A DNA stretch of 64,000 nucleotides from Azospirillum sp. OGB3 (GTDB taxonomy: Bacteria > Pseudomonadota > Alphaproteobacteria > Azospirillales > Azospirillaceae): contig NZ_JACHYN010000016.1 in NCBI RefSeq assembly GCF_014192915.1, positions 62,001 to 126,000 of the forward strand. The letters are read 5' to 3'. Each line of letters starts with the position of its first letter. The stretch's first letter is position 1. Made by a program: the position numbers and the translations under genes. The notes beneath the pieces are model-generated. The model saw only the letters and a list, made by a program, of their open reading frames with translations. It was not told where the DNA came from and did no database searches. Positions 1 to 7,335 of the stretch are shown here, piece after piece.

Positions 1-1223
1 AGGCCAAGGCGCCGCGCACGCTGATCCTGACGCCGACGCGCGAGCTGGCGCTGCAGATCGGCGAGAGCTTCCGCACCTACGGCCGGCACCTGCCGATCCG
101 CCGCACGGTGATCCACGGCGGTGTCGGGCAGAGCCCGCAGGTCGCGGCGCTCGCCCGCGGCACCGACGTGCTGGTGGCGACGCCGGGCCGCCTGCTCGAC
201 CTGATGGCCCAGAAGCAATGCGTGCTCGACCAGATCGAGATCTTCGTCCTGGACGAGGCCGACCGCATGCTCGACATGGGCTTCATCCGCGACGTGCGGA
301 AGGTGGTCGCGGTTCTGCCGAAGCAGCGCCAGACCCTGCTGTTCTCCGCCACCATGCCGGAAGCCGTGGTCGAGCTGGCGCACAGCATCCTGACCGACGC
401 CGAGCGGATCGAGGTGGCGCCCCAGTCCACCACGGTGGAGCGCATCGCCCAGCGCGTGCTGTTCGTGGACCGCGCCGACAAGCGCCGCCTGCTCGCCGAC
501 CTCCTCCAGGAGGGCGCCATGGAGCGGACGATCGTCTTCGCCCGCACCAAGCACGGCGCCGACCGCATCGCCGACCATCTGAAGAAGGCCGGCGTCCCGG
601 CCGACGCGATCCACGGCGACAAGTCGCAGTCGGCCCGCGTGCGCGCTCTTGAATCCTTCCGCAGCGGCGACCTGAAGGCGCTGGTGGCGACCGACATCGC
701 GGCGCGCGGCATCGACATCGACGGCATCACGCACGTCATCAACTTTGACCTGCCGAACGAGCCGGAAAGCTACGTCCACCGCATCGGCCGCACCGCCCGC
801 GCCGGCACCGACGGCAGCGCGGTGTCCTTCTGCGACGCGGAGGAGGTGGCCTATCTGAAGGCCATCGAGAAGACCATCCGCCAGCCGGTCCCGGCCGACC
901 ACGACCACCCCTACCACGCGTCGGTGGTGGCGGCGATCCACGCCTCTTCCGCCAAGCCGCCGAAGCCGGCGCCCAAGCAGCCCCGTCCAGGCCGCGGCCA
1001 GCCGCAGCAGCAGGCGGGCGGCAACAAGCCGCAGGGCCAGAAGCCGCAGGCGCCGAAGGCCCACGGCGCGAAGCCGCCGGTGCCGCAGGGCGCACGGGTT
1101 GCCGGCGCCGCCGGCGACCAGCCGCTGAAGGCCAAGGCTTCGGCCAACCAGCAGAACCGCCACAACCGCCGCCCCGCCCCGCACGGCGGCCAGCCGGGCG
1201 GGAGCAAGCGGTCCGCGGCCTAA
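1..1223 (+). CDS. rhlE: DEAD-box ATP-dependent RNA helicase, RhlE type (5' end outside window)
   Basis: ATP-dependent RNA unwinding, probably in ribosome assembly or RNA decay. The reading frame is open from the first base, so the N-terminus with motif Q and Walker A lies outside. About 406 residues are visible and carry, in order, motif Ia PTRELALQ, VATPGRLLDL, the DEAD box in VLDEADRM, SAT in LLFSATMP, IVFARTKHGAD, VATDIAARGIDI and motif VI YVHRIGRTARAG. The TKHGAD and KSQ...R pattern is typical of RhlE. The last ~110 residues are a low-complexity basic Pro/Gln/Lys tail, as expected for an RNA-binding extension. The stop is TAA at 1221. The subfamily is inferred from motif style; helicase identity is certain. 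Confidence 0.93.
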   Translation, partial: AKAPRTLILTPTRELALQIGESFRTYGRHLPIRRTVIHGGVGQSPQVAALARGTDVLVATPGRLLDLMAQKQCVLDQIEIFVLDEADRMLDMGFIRDVRKVVAVLPKQRQTLLFSATMPEAVVELAHSILTDAERIEVAPQSTTVERIAQRVLFVDRADKRRLLADLLQEGAMERTIVFARTKHGADRIADHLKKAGVPADAIHGDKSQSARVRALESFRSGDLKALVATDIAARGIDIDGITHVINFDLPNEPESYVHRIGRTARAGTDGSAVSFCDAEEVAYLKAIEKTIRQPVPADHDHPYHASVVAAIHASSAKPPKPAPKQPRPGRGQPQQQAGGNKPQGQKPQAPKAHGAKPPVPQGARVAGAAGDQPLKAKASANQQNRHNRRPAPHGGQPGGSKRSAA

Positions 1224-1250
1224 ATAAAGTCTGTTCGATGCGCGGCGGGA

Positions 1251-1772
1251 TCATCGCCCGCCGCGCACCGCCCAGTCCGCTGCCCGATTCGCCGCGGCCT
1301 GTTCGTCGATCACCGCGCCACGCGTCGGCGCCGTACCGCTGTCGCCGTAGCGCTGGACCTGGACGGTCCCGCCGAGCTGTTTGGCGATGGCCGCGGCGAT
1401 CACGTCCCGCCGCTGCGCTTCGGACATGGCGGCGGTCTGCCGCTCCAGCGCGGTCCAGTCGAGCCGCGACGCAAGCCCGTTGCTCATCTGCGTCTGACCG
1501 TCCCGCCAAACGGCGGCGACGACCTGACCGCCCTGCCGAAACACGGTGTGGGCCTGCACGGCGCGGCTGCGCGCCGCGACCGCCGGGTCCACGGCGTTGG
1601 GATCACCGGCGATCCTCATCTGCTGTTGAAAGGCGGAATCGCCGACCCCGACCCGTGCCATCATCTCCGGCGTGGCCTTGGTCGCCGCCGAAAAGCGGGT
1701 GACCCCGCCACCGTTCAGTGCGTACGCGCCTGACGGGCCATATCCCGGCGCGGAAACGGACAGGCTGCTCAT
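1251..1772 (-). CDS. hypothetical protein
   Basis: A 173-residue protein that I do not recognise. The start at 1772 is chosen because AGGAGGTG sits just upstream with good spacing; a longer frame to 1841 has no comparable ribosome-binding site. The N-terminus is Ser/Gly/Tyr-rich (MSSLSVSAPGYGPSGAYALNG), followed by a region rich in Ala, Gln and Arg with repeated alanine-arginine helices. There is no signal peptide or membrane segment. It converges on the helicase gene, leaving 27 bp between the stops. GC-rich third positions support coding. No function is proposed. Confidence 0.65.
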   Translation of the reverse strand: MSSLSVSAPGYGPSGAYALNGGGVTRFSAATKATPEMMARVGVGDSAFQQQMRIAGDPNAVDPAVAARSRAVQAHTVFRQGGQVVAAVWRDGQTQMSNGLASRLDWTALERQTAAMSEAQRRDVIAAAIAKQLGGTVQVQRYGDSGTAPTRGAVIDEQAAANRAADWAVRGGR

Positions 1773-2024
1773 AAAACACCTCCTGGTTGATCTCTCTCTT
1801 CCCTTCGGCAACTTGCCCCTTAGCAGTTTCCATGCCATCACTGGCGGCGCCTGATCGCAGGCAACCGCCGCAGCGGAAGAGGGCGGCTGAACCGGATGCG
1901 CAGGGCCGAATTTTCCCAGCGAGGGTGAAAGAAATGCCGATGGCGTCGAACCATTTCCTTGCCCATCGAAGAAAAGCCGCCGCGATGGCCGCGGCGGCTT
2001 TGCCGTTTGGTGATGATGGACCGG

Positions 2025-2654
2025 TCAGAGCAGCGTCGTCAGATTGACTGCGTAAGAGTCGGAGCTGTACAGATACTCGATGGTGTTGTTGCCACCCAGA
2101 TAGAAGTCCTGGATGATCACGCCATCATTCAGATAGCCATCGCTGAAATCGGCCACACTGGAGATCCACAGGTCGTTGCTTCCCGTCGGACGGAAGAAGG
2201 CGAGGTTCGCCATCGTCACATCGGTGAAGTACACGACGTCGGACGTTCCGCCGCCATAGCCCGGCATTCCGGCTTCCGACTTGTCATCGTTGATGAGATC
2301 GACGCCGCCATTCGCCGAATGATAATAGACGTCGTTGCCCGCCCCGCCATACAGCGTGTCGTCACCGGCTTCGCCCAGCAGGTGATCGTTCCCCGAACTG
2401 GCCAGAAGGCTGTCGCTCCCGTTGCCGCCATACAGCGTGTCGTTGCCGTCGTCGCCGACCAGAATGTCGTTTCCATTGAAACCGTAGAGGAGATCGGCGC
2501 CGCTCCCCCCCTGGATCACGTCAGGATAGCTGCTGCCATACACGGTGTCGTTGCCGGCACCCGCCGCGGAGCCGTTGGCGGTCTCGTACGGTCCGGGGAC
2601 CAATCCCCGCAGATCGATCACTTCGGACGCGGACGTTCCATTGATGACGCTCAT
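2025..2654 (-). CDS. small RTX (hemolysin-type calcium-binding repeat) protein
   Basis: A 209-residue protein with a block of glycine-rich nonapeptide repeats at about residues 35-110, for example GGSGADLLYGFNGNDILVG and GGAGNDVYY. Such repeats form a calcium-bound beta-roll and usually mark type I secretion substrates that are secreted without cleavage. The C-terminal ~95 residues are acidic and aromatic, ending in NLTTLL, compatible with a C-terminal export signal. No HlyB/HlyD/TolC-like genes lie nearby, so any exporter must be encoded elsewhere. It has no enzymatic domain and is short for the family. The upstream region is AT-rich. Function is unknown; a surface or matrix role is a guess. 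Confidence 0.85.
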   Translation of the reverse strand: MSVINGTSASEVIDLRGLVPGPYETANGSAAGAGNDTVYGSSYPDVIQGGSGADLLYGFNGNDILVGDDGNDTLYGGNGSDSLLASSGNDHLLGEAGDDTLYGGAGNDVYYHSANGGVDLINDDKSEAGMPGYGGGTSDVVYFTDVTMANLAFFRPTGSNDLWISSVADFSDGYLNDGVIIQDFYLGGNNTIEYLYSSDSYAVNLTTLL

Positions 2655-3034
2655 GTCGAATCCCCACTTATTTTATGCATCGTCGAATGAATGTTCGGAA
2701 GGTTTTCTTGTTTGGTCGACCGCGCAGCGTTCACCGGGTCGGTCGATCATGTTTTCCGAACAGAGGCCCTTCAGCTGCGCTCGCCCATGCACACAACAGC
2801 ATGTGGTTGAACGCAACACCTGAAATGCTCTCAAAACGAGATCTGTCATGGAGACAACAAACAGTCAACAACAATAAAATACACACGAAAGCATTAACTT
2901 CATTACTTATCTATCTAATCAAAAGCAAAGCAAAAACTGGAGCAGCAAAAGATACACCCGGCCCTGCGCCTTTCATCCGTGTTTCTATTGATACACGAAC
3001 AGAACGGGGTGGAGGGTGCGGATCGACAGGAAAA
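2655..3034. other. AT-rich gene-free region upstream of the RTX gene
   Basis: No coding sequence is supported here. Bases 2820-2990 are strikingly AT-rich (about one third GC by eye) in an otherwise very GC-rich window. Next to the RTX start, TGTTCGGAA (2692-2700) and its inverted copy TTCCGAACA (2754-2762) flank a 53-base spacer that contains GGTCGACC. The region could hold RTX promoter and regulator sites, or be foreign DNA. I see no clear tRNA, small RNA or insertion-sequence end. Confidence 0.5.
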
Positions 3035-3062
3035 GGCCCTCCACCCGGTGAGGGGGAGGGCC
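3035..3062 (-). terminator. rho-independent terminator of the VOC gene
   Basis: GGCCCTCC and GGAGGGCC form an 8-bp stem. Read on the minus strand the hairpin is followed by TTTTCC, and it lies about 40 bases past the stop of the minus-strand gene at 3101. Confidence 0.7.
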
Positions 3063-3100
3063 AATGCTCTCTTGAAAGACAAACCGTCCCTACGCGTCCA

Positions 3101-3535
3101 TCACCGCGCGAAAATCTGCCCCATGTCCTGGAAGCTCTTGAACTCCAGGGCGTTCCCGCTCGGGTCGAGGAAGAACATGGTGGCCTGCTCGCCCGCCTGG
3201 CCTTTGAAGCGGATCTGCGGCTCGATGAGGAATTTCATTCCCTCCGCCTTCAGCTTGTCGGCCAGCGCGTGCCAGTCGTCCCAATCCAGGATCACGCCGA
3301 AATGGCTGGCCGGCACGTCCTCGCCATCGACCGGGTTGGTGGCGCGGGTCCCGGCCTCCTCGGTCACATGGGCCACCACCTGATGGCCGTACAGGTCGAA
3401 GTCGATCCAACGGTCGGATTCCCGCCCCACACCGCAGCCCAGCAGGCCGGCGTAGAAGGCGCGCGCCTCCTCCTTGTCGCGGACGGGGAAGGCGAGGTGG
3501 AAGGGCGGAACGGGTTTGCGGTCGGTTGCACTCAT
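3101..3535 (-). CDS. VOC (glyoxalase/bleomycin-resistance fold) family protein
   Basis: A 144-residue vicinal-oxygen-chelate protein. The two beta-alpha-beta modules are visible: FHLAFPVRD near the N-terminus and ASHFGVILD at about residue 76. Candidate metal ligands are His13, His51 or His78 and Glu131 in ALEFK, and MFFLDPSGNALEFK is the classic second-module ending. Members act on glyoxal adducts, fosfomycin or dioxygenase substrates; the substrate here cannot be deduced. It lies downstream of a glutathione S-transferase on the same strand, but a 17-bp palindrome separates them, so shared transcription is uncertain. Confidence 0.88.
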   Translation of the reverse strand: MSATDRKPVPPFHLAFPVRDKEEARAFYAGLLGCGVGRESDRWIDFDLYGHQVVAHVTEEAGTRATNPVDGEDVPASHFGVILDWDDWHALADKLKAEGMKFLIEPQIRFKGQAGEQATMFFLDPSGNALEFKSFQDMGQIFAR

Positions 3536-3562
3536 GCTCGTCGGGGTCTTCGCCCCCTCCCT

Positions 3563-3603
3563 GCTGGTGATTGCCCGAGCAGTCTACTCGGGCAATCACC
3601 AGC
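3563..3603. repeat. 17-bp perfect inverted repeat (hairpin) between VOC and gst genes
   Basis: GCTGGTGATTGCCCGAG (3563-3579) and its exact reverse complement (3587-3603) enclose a 7-base loop. It lies downstream of gst and 28 bp upstream of the VOC start, both on the minus strand. There is no U-run, so it may be a factor-dependent terminator, an mRNA-stability hairpin or an operator. Confidence 0.75.
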
Positions 3604-3631
3604 CTGTCTCGGGATCGAACAGGTGAGTCAG
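3596..3631 (-). pseudogene. possible C-terminal remnant of an ABC-transporter ATPase
   Basis: Minus-strand codons overlapping the gst stop read LTHLFDPETGW followed by TGA. HLFDPETG is the usual C-terminal motif of UgpC/MalK-type ATPases; the intact neighbour at 4333 ends with the similar LHLFDAESG. The match is only eleven residues, so it could be chance. If real, it marks a lost ATPase gene whose end abutted the 17-bp palindrome. Confidence 0.3.
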
Positions 3632-4233
3632 GCGATCCCTTCCGCCGCCAGCGCCGCCGCCACAGCCGGACGCTTGGCGACGCGGGCCATGTAGGCGGTG
3701 ATGTTCGGGTAGCCGTCCAGAGGCAGGCCGACCCGCGGTGCCCAGCGCAGCACCGTGAACCCATAGGCGTCGGCCACCGTGAAGCGGTCGCCGGTCAGAT
3801 AGTCCTTGCCGGCCAGCCCGGCCTCAACGACCGCGAACTTGGCCGTCAGCGCCTGCTTGGCGATGTCCTTGAAGGCGTCCGGCGTGGTGGGGCGGAACAG
3901 CGGGCTGAAGGTCTTGTGCAACTCCGTGCCGATGAAGTTCAGCCACTCCAGCACGCGGTAGCGCTCCATTGTCCCGACGGCCGGCAGCAGACCGGTCTCC
4001 GGCACGCGGTCGGCGACATACTGAACGATCGCCGCCCCCTCGGTCAGGATGGCGCCGTCGTCGAAGGCCAGCGTCGGCACTTGGCCCTTCGGGTTGACGG
4101 CCAGGAAATCGCCGCCGTCCTCCAGCTTCTTCGTGGCGAGGTCGACGACCGCAGCGTCGAAGGCCAAGCCGCTTTCGCGCAGGACGATGTGCGGCGACAG
4201 CGAGCAGGCGCCCGGCTTCAGGAAGAGCTTCAT
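3628..4233 (-). CDS. gstA: glutathione S-transferase, beta-class-like
   Basis: A 201-residue cytosolic enzyme that conjugates or reduces with glutathione. The N-terminal thioredoxin-like domain begins MKLFLKPGACSLSPH, with Cys10 at the position of the catalytic cysteine of bacterial beta-class GSTs, and contains the cis-proline motif GQVPTL and the glutathione-binding LTEGAAIVQYVAD. The C-terminal helical domain has the folding motif FTVADAYGFTVLRW. Start 4233 is preceded by AAGGATAAG and matches family length; a longer frame to 4284 adds an atypical leader. The substrate is unknown. Confidence 0.92.
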   Translation of the reverse strand: MKLFLKPGACSLSPHIVLRESGLAFDAAVVDLATKKLEDGGDFLAVNPKGQVPTLAFDDGAILTEGAAIVQYVADRVPETGLLPAVGTMERYRVLEWLNFIGTELHKTFSPLFRPTTPDAFKDIAKQALTAKFAVVEAGLAGKDYLTGDRFTVADAYGFTVLRWAPRVGLPLDGYPNITAYMARVAKRPAVAAALAAEGIA

Positions 4234-4332
4234 GGCGTTTCTTATCCTTTTTTGACGGGACATGACGGATCGGCAGGGAGGCACGGGGCGGCGGCGAATG
4301 CAACAGCGCCGCCACGCTCGATCCGGACCCGC

Positions 4333-5406
4333 TCAATCCGGCAAACGCCGCCCGCTCTCCGCGTCGAACAGGTGCAGGGCGTCGGGCGCCGCGCCGACGC
4401 GCAGGGTCTCGCCCTCGCGGCAGGACGGCAGGCCGGCGACCCGGACCACCAGCGCCTCGCCGTCCGGCAGGCGGCCGTAGACCACCGTGTCGGCGCCCAG
4501 CGCCTCCACCAGATCGACCGTGACGATCAGCGGCCCGTCGCTGGGGGTGACGGCGAGATGCTCGGGCCGCACCCCCAGCTTGACCGGTTGCCCGGCCATG
4601 TCGGGGCGCGGGCGCGGCAGGAGGAAGGCGGTGCCGCCGGGCAGCGCCACCGACCGACCGGCGCCGTCGAAGCGAGCGTCCAGGATGTTCATCGGCGGCG
4701 AGCCGATGAAGCCGGCCACGAACAGGCTGGCCGGGCGCTGGTAGACCTCCAGCGGCGTGCCGACCTGCTCGGCCACCCCGTGGTTCATCACCAGGATGCG
4801 GTCGGCGAGTGTCATCGCCTCCACCTGGTCGTGCGTCACATAGAGGCTGGTGATGCCCAGACGGTCCTGGAGCCGCTTGATCTCGACGCGCATCTGGGTG
4901 CGCAGCTTGGCGTCCAGGTTGGACAGCGGCTCGTCGAACAGGAAGGCGGCGGGCTCGCGCACGATGGCGCGGCCCATGGCGACGCGTTGCCGCTGCCCGC
5001 CCGAAAGCTGGCTGGGCCGGCGGTCGAGGAAGCGGCCAAGCTCCAGGATCTCAGCGGCTTTCGCCACCCGCGCCTGGATCTCCGTCTTGGGCAGGCCGCG
5101 GATCTTCAGCCCGTAGGCCATGTTGTCGAACACGCTCATGTGCGGGTAGAGCGCGTAGTTCTGGAACACCATGGCGATGTCGCGGTCCTTGGGCTCCAGC
5201 CCGTTGACCACCCGCCCGCCGATGGCGATCTCGCCGCCGGTGATGCTCTCCAGCCCGGCGACCATGCGCAGCAGCGTGGATTTGCCGCAGCCCGAGGGGC
5301 CGAGCAGCACGAGGAACTCCCCGTCCGCGACGCTGATGTCGATGCCCTTGATGGCCTCGACGGCGCCGTAGGACTTGCGGACCCGATTCAGATCGACCGT
5401 TGCCAT
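4333..5406 (-). CDS. ugpC: sn-glycerol-3-phosphate ABC transporter, ATP-binding protein
   Basis: The 357-residue ATPase of the Ugp importer at the cytoplasmic face. Walker A is GPSGCGKST (36-44), the Q-loop is VFQNYALYPHM, the signature is LSGGQ (134-138) and Walker B is AFLFDEP (about 153-160) followed by the D-loop SNLD. The C-terminal regulatory OB-fold domain (about 240-357) ends in LHLFDAESGRR, as in the UgpC/MalK family. It is last in the ugpB-ugpA-ugpE-ugpC order and starts 3 bp after the ugpE stop. Operon position sets the Ugp assignment; the sequence alone cannot separate it from other sugar-type ATPases. Confidence 0.95.
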   Translation of the reverse strand: MATVDLNRVRKSYGAVEAIKGIDISVADGEFLVLLGPSGCGKSTLLRMVAGLESITGGEIAIGGRVVNGLEPKDRDIAMVFQNYALYPHMSVFDNMAYGLKIRGLPKTEIQARVAKAAEILELGRFLDRRPSQLSGGQRQRVAMGRAIVREPAAFLFDEPLSNLDAKLRTQMRVEIKRLQDRLGITSLYVTHDQVEAMTLADRILVMNHGVAEQVGTPLEVYQRPASLFVAGFIGSPPMNILDARFDGAGRSVALPGGTAFLLPRPRPDMAGQPVKLGVRPEHLAVTPSDGPLIVTVDLVEALGADTVVYGRLPDGEALVVRVAGLPSCREGETLRVGAAPDALHLFDAESGRRLPD

Positions 5407-5409
5407 TTC

Positions 5410-6282
5410 TTATTTCTCGCTGTCCACAAGGCCTTTGACGAACCAGCGCTGCATCAGCACGACCACCGCCACCGGCGGCAGCATGGCCAGCACCGTCGTC
5501 GCCATAATGAGGTTCCAGTCGGTCGCGGCCTCGCCGTTGCCGATCATCTTGGTGATGCCGATGACCACCGTCTCCATCTCCGCGCTGTTGGTGATCAGCA
5601 GCGGCCAGAGATACTGGTTCCAGCCGTAGATGAAGAGGATCACGAACAGCGCCGCGATGTTGGTGCGCGACAGCGGCAGCACCACGTCCACGAAGAAGCG
5701 CAGCGCCCCCGCCCCGTCGATCTTCGCGGCCTCCACCAGTTCGTCCGGAATGGTCAGGAAGAACTGCCGGAACAGCAGCGTCGCCGTCGCCGAGGCGATC
5801 AGCGGGATGGTCAGCCCGGCGTAGCTGTCGATCAGGCCGAGGTTGGCCACCACCTCGTAGGTCGGGATGATGCGCACCTCGACCGGCAGCATCAGCGTGA
5901 TGAAGATCATCCAGAAGAAGACCATGCGCAGCGGGAAGCGGAAGAAGGCCACCGCGTAGGCCGAGATGATCGAGATGGCGATCTTGCCCAGCGCGATGAC
6001 CAGCGCCATGACGAGGCTGTTCCACATCATGATGCGCACGGGCGTGTGCATGACGCGGTTGCCCTGCGACTCGCTCCAGGCCGAGGCGTAGTTGTTCAGC
6101 ATCTCCCCGCCGGGCGTCAGCGGCAGGTTGCCGCGTCCGATGGTGGCGGCGTCCCAGGTCGAGCCGATGACCGTCACGTAGATCGGGAAGGCGAAGATCA
6201 GGACGCCCATCATCAGGATCAGGTGCGGGACCATGTCCATCAGGCGCCCGCCGGAGCGCGGAGTGGCGCGGTCGGGATTCAT
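5410..6282 (-). CDS. ugpE: sn-glycerol-3-phosphate ABC transporter, permease UgpE
   Basis: A 290-residue inner-membrane permease with six predicted helices; the first is MVPHLILMMGVLIFAFPIYV. The cytoplasmic EAA loop is present (LVEAAKIDGAGALRFF), which docks on UgpC. Start 6282 makes ATG overlap the TGA of ugpA (ATGA), a sign of translational coupling. Length and sequence style fit UgpE. It forms the channel with UgpA. Confidence 0.95.
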   Translation of the reverse strand: MNPDRATPRSGGRLMDMVPHLILMMGVLIFAFPIYVTVIGSTWDAATIGRGNLPLTPGGEMLNNYASAWSESQGNRVMHTPVRIMMWNSLVMALVIALGKIAISIISAYAVAFFRFPLRMVFFWMIFITLMLPVEVRIIPTYEVVANLGLIDSYAGLTIPLIASATATLLFRQFFLTIPDELVEAAKIDGAGALRFFVDVVLPLSRTNIAALFVILFIYGWNQYLWPLLITNSAEMETVVIGITKMIGNGEAATDWNLIMATTVLAMLPPVAVVVLMQRWFVKGLVDSEK

Positions 6283-7163
6283 GAGTAATGCACCTTGCGC
6301 TCGACGAAGCGGAACTGGATGGCGGTCAGCGCGATGACGATGACCATCAGGATCACCGACTGCGCCGAGGAACCGCCGAGGTCGTGGTTGACCACGCCGT
6401 CCTGGTAGACGCGGAAGATCAGTGTCTCGGTCGCCTTGCCCGGCCCACCGTGGGTCAGGGCGTGGATCGTGCCGAAGGTCTCGAAGAAGGCGTAGACGAT
6501 GTTCACCACCAGCAGGAAGAAGGTGGTCGGCGACAGCAGCGGGAAGGTGATCGTCCAGAAGCGGCGCACCGCCCCCGCCCCGTCGATGCTCGCCGCCTCC
6601 AGCACGGAGCGCGGGATGGCCTGCAGGCCCGCCAGGAAGAAGATGAAGTTGTAGGAGACCTGCTTCCAGCTCGCCGCCAGGATGACCATGGTCAGCGCCT
6701 GTCCGTCGTTCAGCCGGTAGTCCCAGGCGTAGCCGAGGTTGTTCAGCGCGCGGCCCAGGATGCCGATGTCCGGGTTGAAGATGAACATCCACAGCACCGC
6801 CGCCACCGCGGGCGCCAGCGCGTAGGGCCAGATCAGCAGCGTCTTGTAGGCCGACGACGCCCGGATCTTCGAATCGGCCGTCACCGCCAGGCCCAGCGCG
6901 GAAGCCAGCGACAGGATGGTCACCGACGCGCTGAAGATGATGGTGGTCTTGACCGTCTCCAGATAGTTCGGGTCGCTCAGCACCGCCTGGAAATTCTCCA
7001 GCCCGACGAACTGGCTGCGCAGCCCGAAGGCGTCCTGGAGATGCACCGACTGCCACAGCGCCTGCGCCGCCGGCCAGATGAAGAAGATCAGCGTCACCGC
7101 CACCTGCGGCGCCAGCAGCAGGTAGGGCAGCGCCTTGTTGTCGAAAATCACGCGACGTTGCAT
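6279..7163 (-). CDS. ugpA: sn-glycerol-3-phosphate ABC transporter, permease UgpA
   Basis: A 294-residue inner-membrane permease beginning MQRRVIFDNKALPYLLLAPQ, with six predicted membrane segments and the EAA loop VLEAASIDGAGAVRRFW. The start at 7163 gives the usual family length; an upstream in-frame start would run into the REP-like repeat at 7178 and is rejected. It is followed directly by ugpE (4-base overlap). Together they form the membrane pore for glycerol-3-phosphate or glycerophosphodiesters. Confidence 0.95.
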   Translation of the reverse strand: MQRRVIFDNKALPYLLLAPQVAVTLIFFIWPAAQALWQSVHLQDAFGLRSQFVGLENFQAVLSDPNYLETVKTTIIFSASVTILSLASALGLAVTADSKIRASSAYKTLLIWPYALAPAVAAVLWMFIFNPDIGILGRALNNLGYAWDYRLNDGQALTMVILAASWKQVSYNFIFFLAGLQAIPRSVLEAASIDGAGAVRRFWTITFPLLSPTTFFLLVVNIVYAFFETFGTIHALTHGGPGKATETLIFRVYQDGVVNHDLGGSSAQSVILMVIVIALTAIQFRFVERKVHYS

Positions 7164-7177
7164 GGAATCCCTTTCAA

Positions 7178-7318
7178 CCCTCTCCCCTCCGGGGAGAGGG
7201 AGGGACCCGCCGCGAAGCGGTGGAAGGGTGAGGGTGCCGGCAAGGATGGGTTCCTTGATCCTCGATCGACCCTCACCCGCCCGCTTCGCGGGCACCCTCT
7301 CCCGGGACGGGAGAGGGG
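7178..7318. repeat. REP/BIME-like double inverted repeat between ugpB and ugpA
   Basis: Two palindromic units face each other. The left unit contains CCCTCTCCCC-TCC-GGGGAGAGGG followed by a CCGC...GCGG hairpin; the right unit is an imperfect inverted copy with CACCCGCCCGCTTCGCGGG and CTCTCCCGGGACGGGAGAG. It fills the whole 172-bp gap between the binding-protein gene and the first permease gene. Related palindromes occur at 16804 and 38237. An effect on mRNA stability is inferred from position only. Confidence 0.8.
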
Positions 7319-7335
7319 ATAAGCCACAGAACCAC

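Noticed and set aside
2025..2654. RTX gene as a pore-forming toxin
   Set aside because: Only about 200 residues, no hydrophobic pore domain, no acyltransferase or secretion genes nearby.
3571..6288. A 905-codon open frame on the plus strand opposite gst and ugpCE
   Set aside because: It is the mirror of real minus-strand genes with clear motifs; its product is rich in His, Gln, Asp and Arg and has no domains.
7178..7318. Simple rho-independent terminator after ugpB
   Set aside because: No U-run follows and the structure is a double inverted repeat inside an operon; a REP-like element explains it better.
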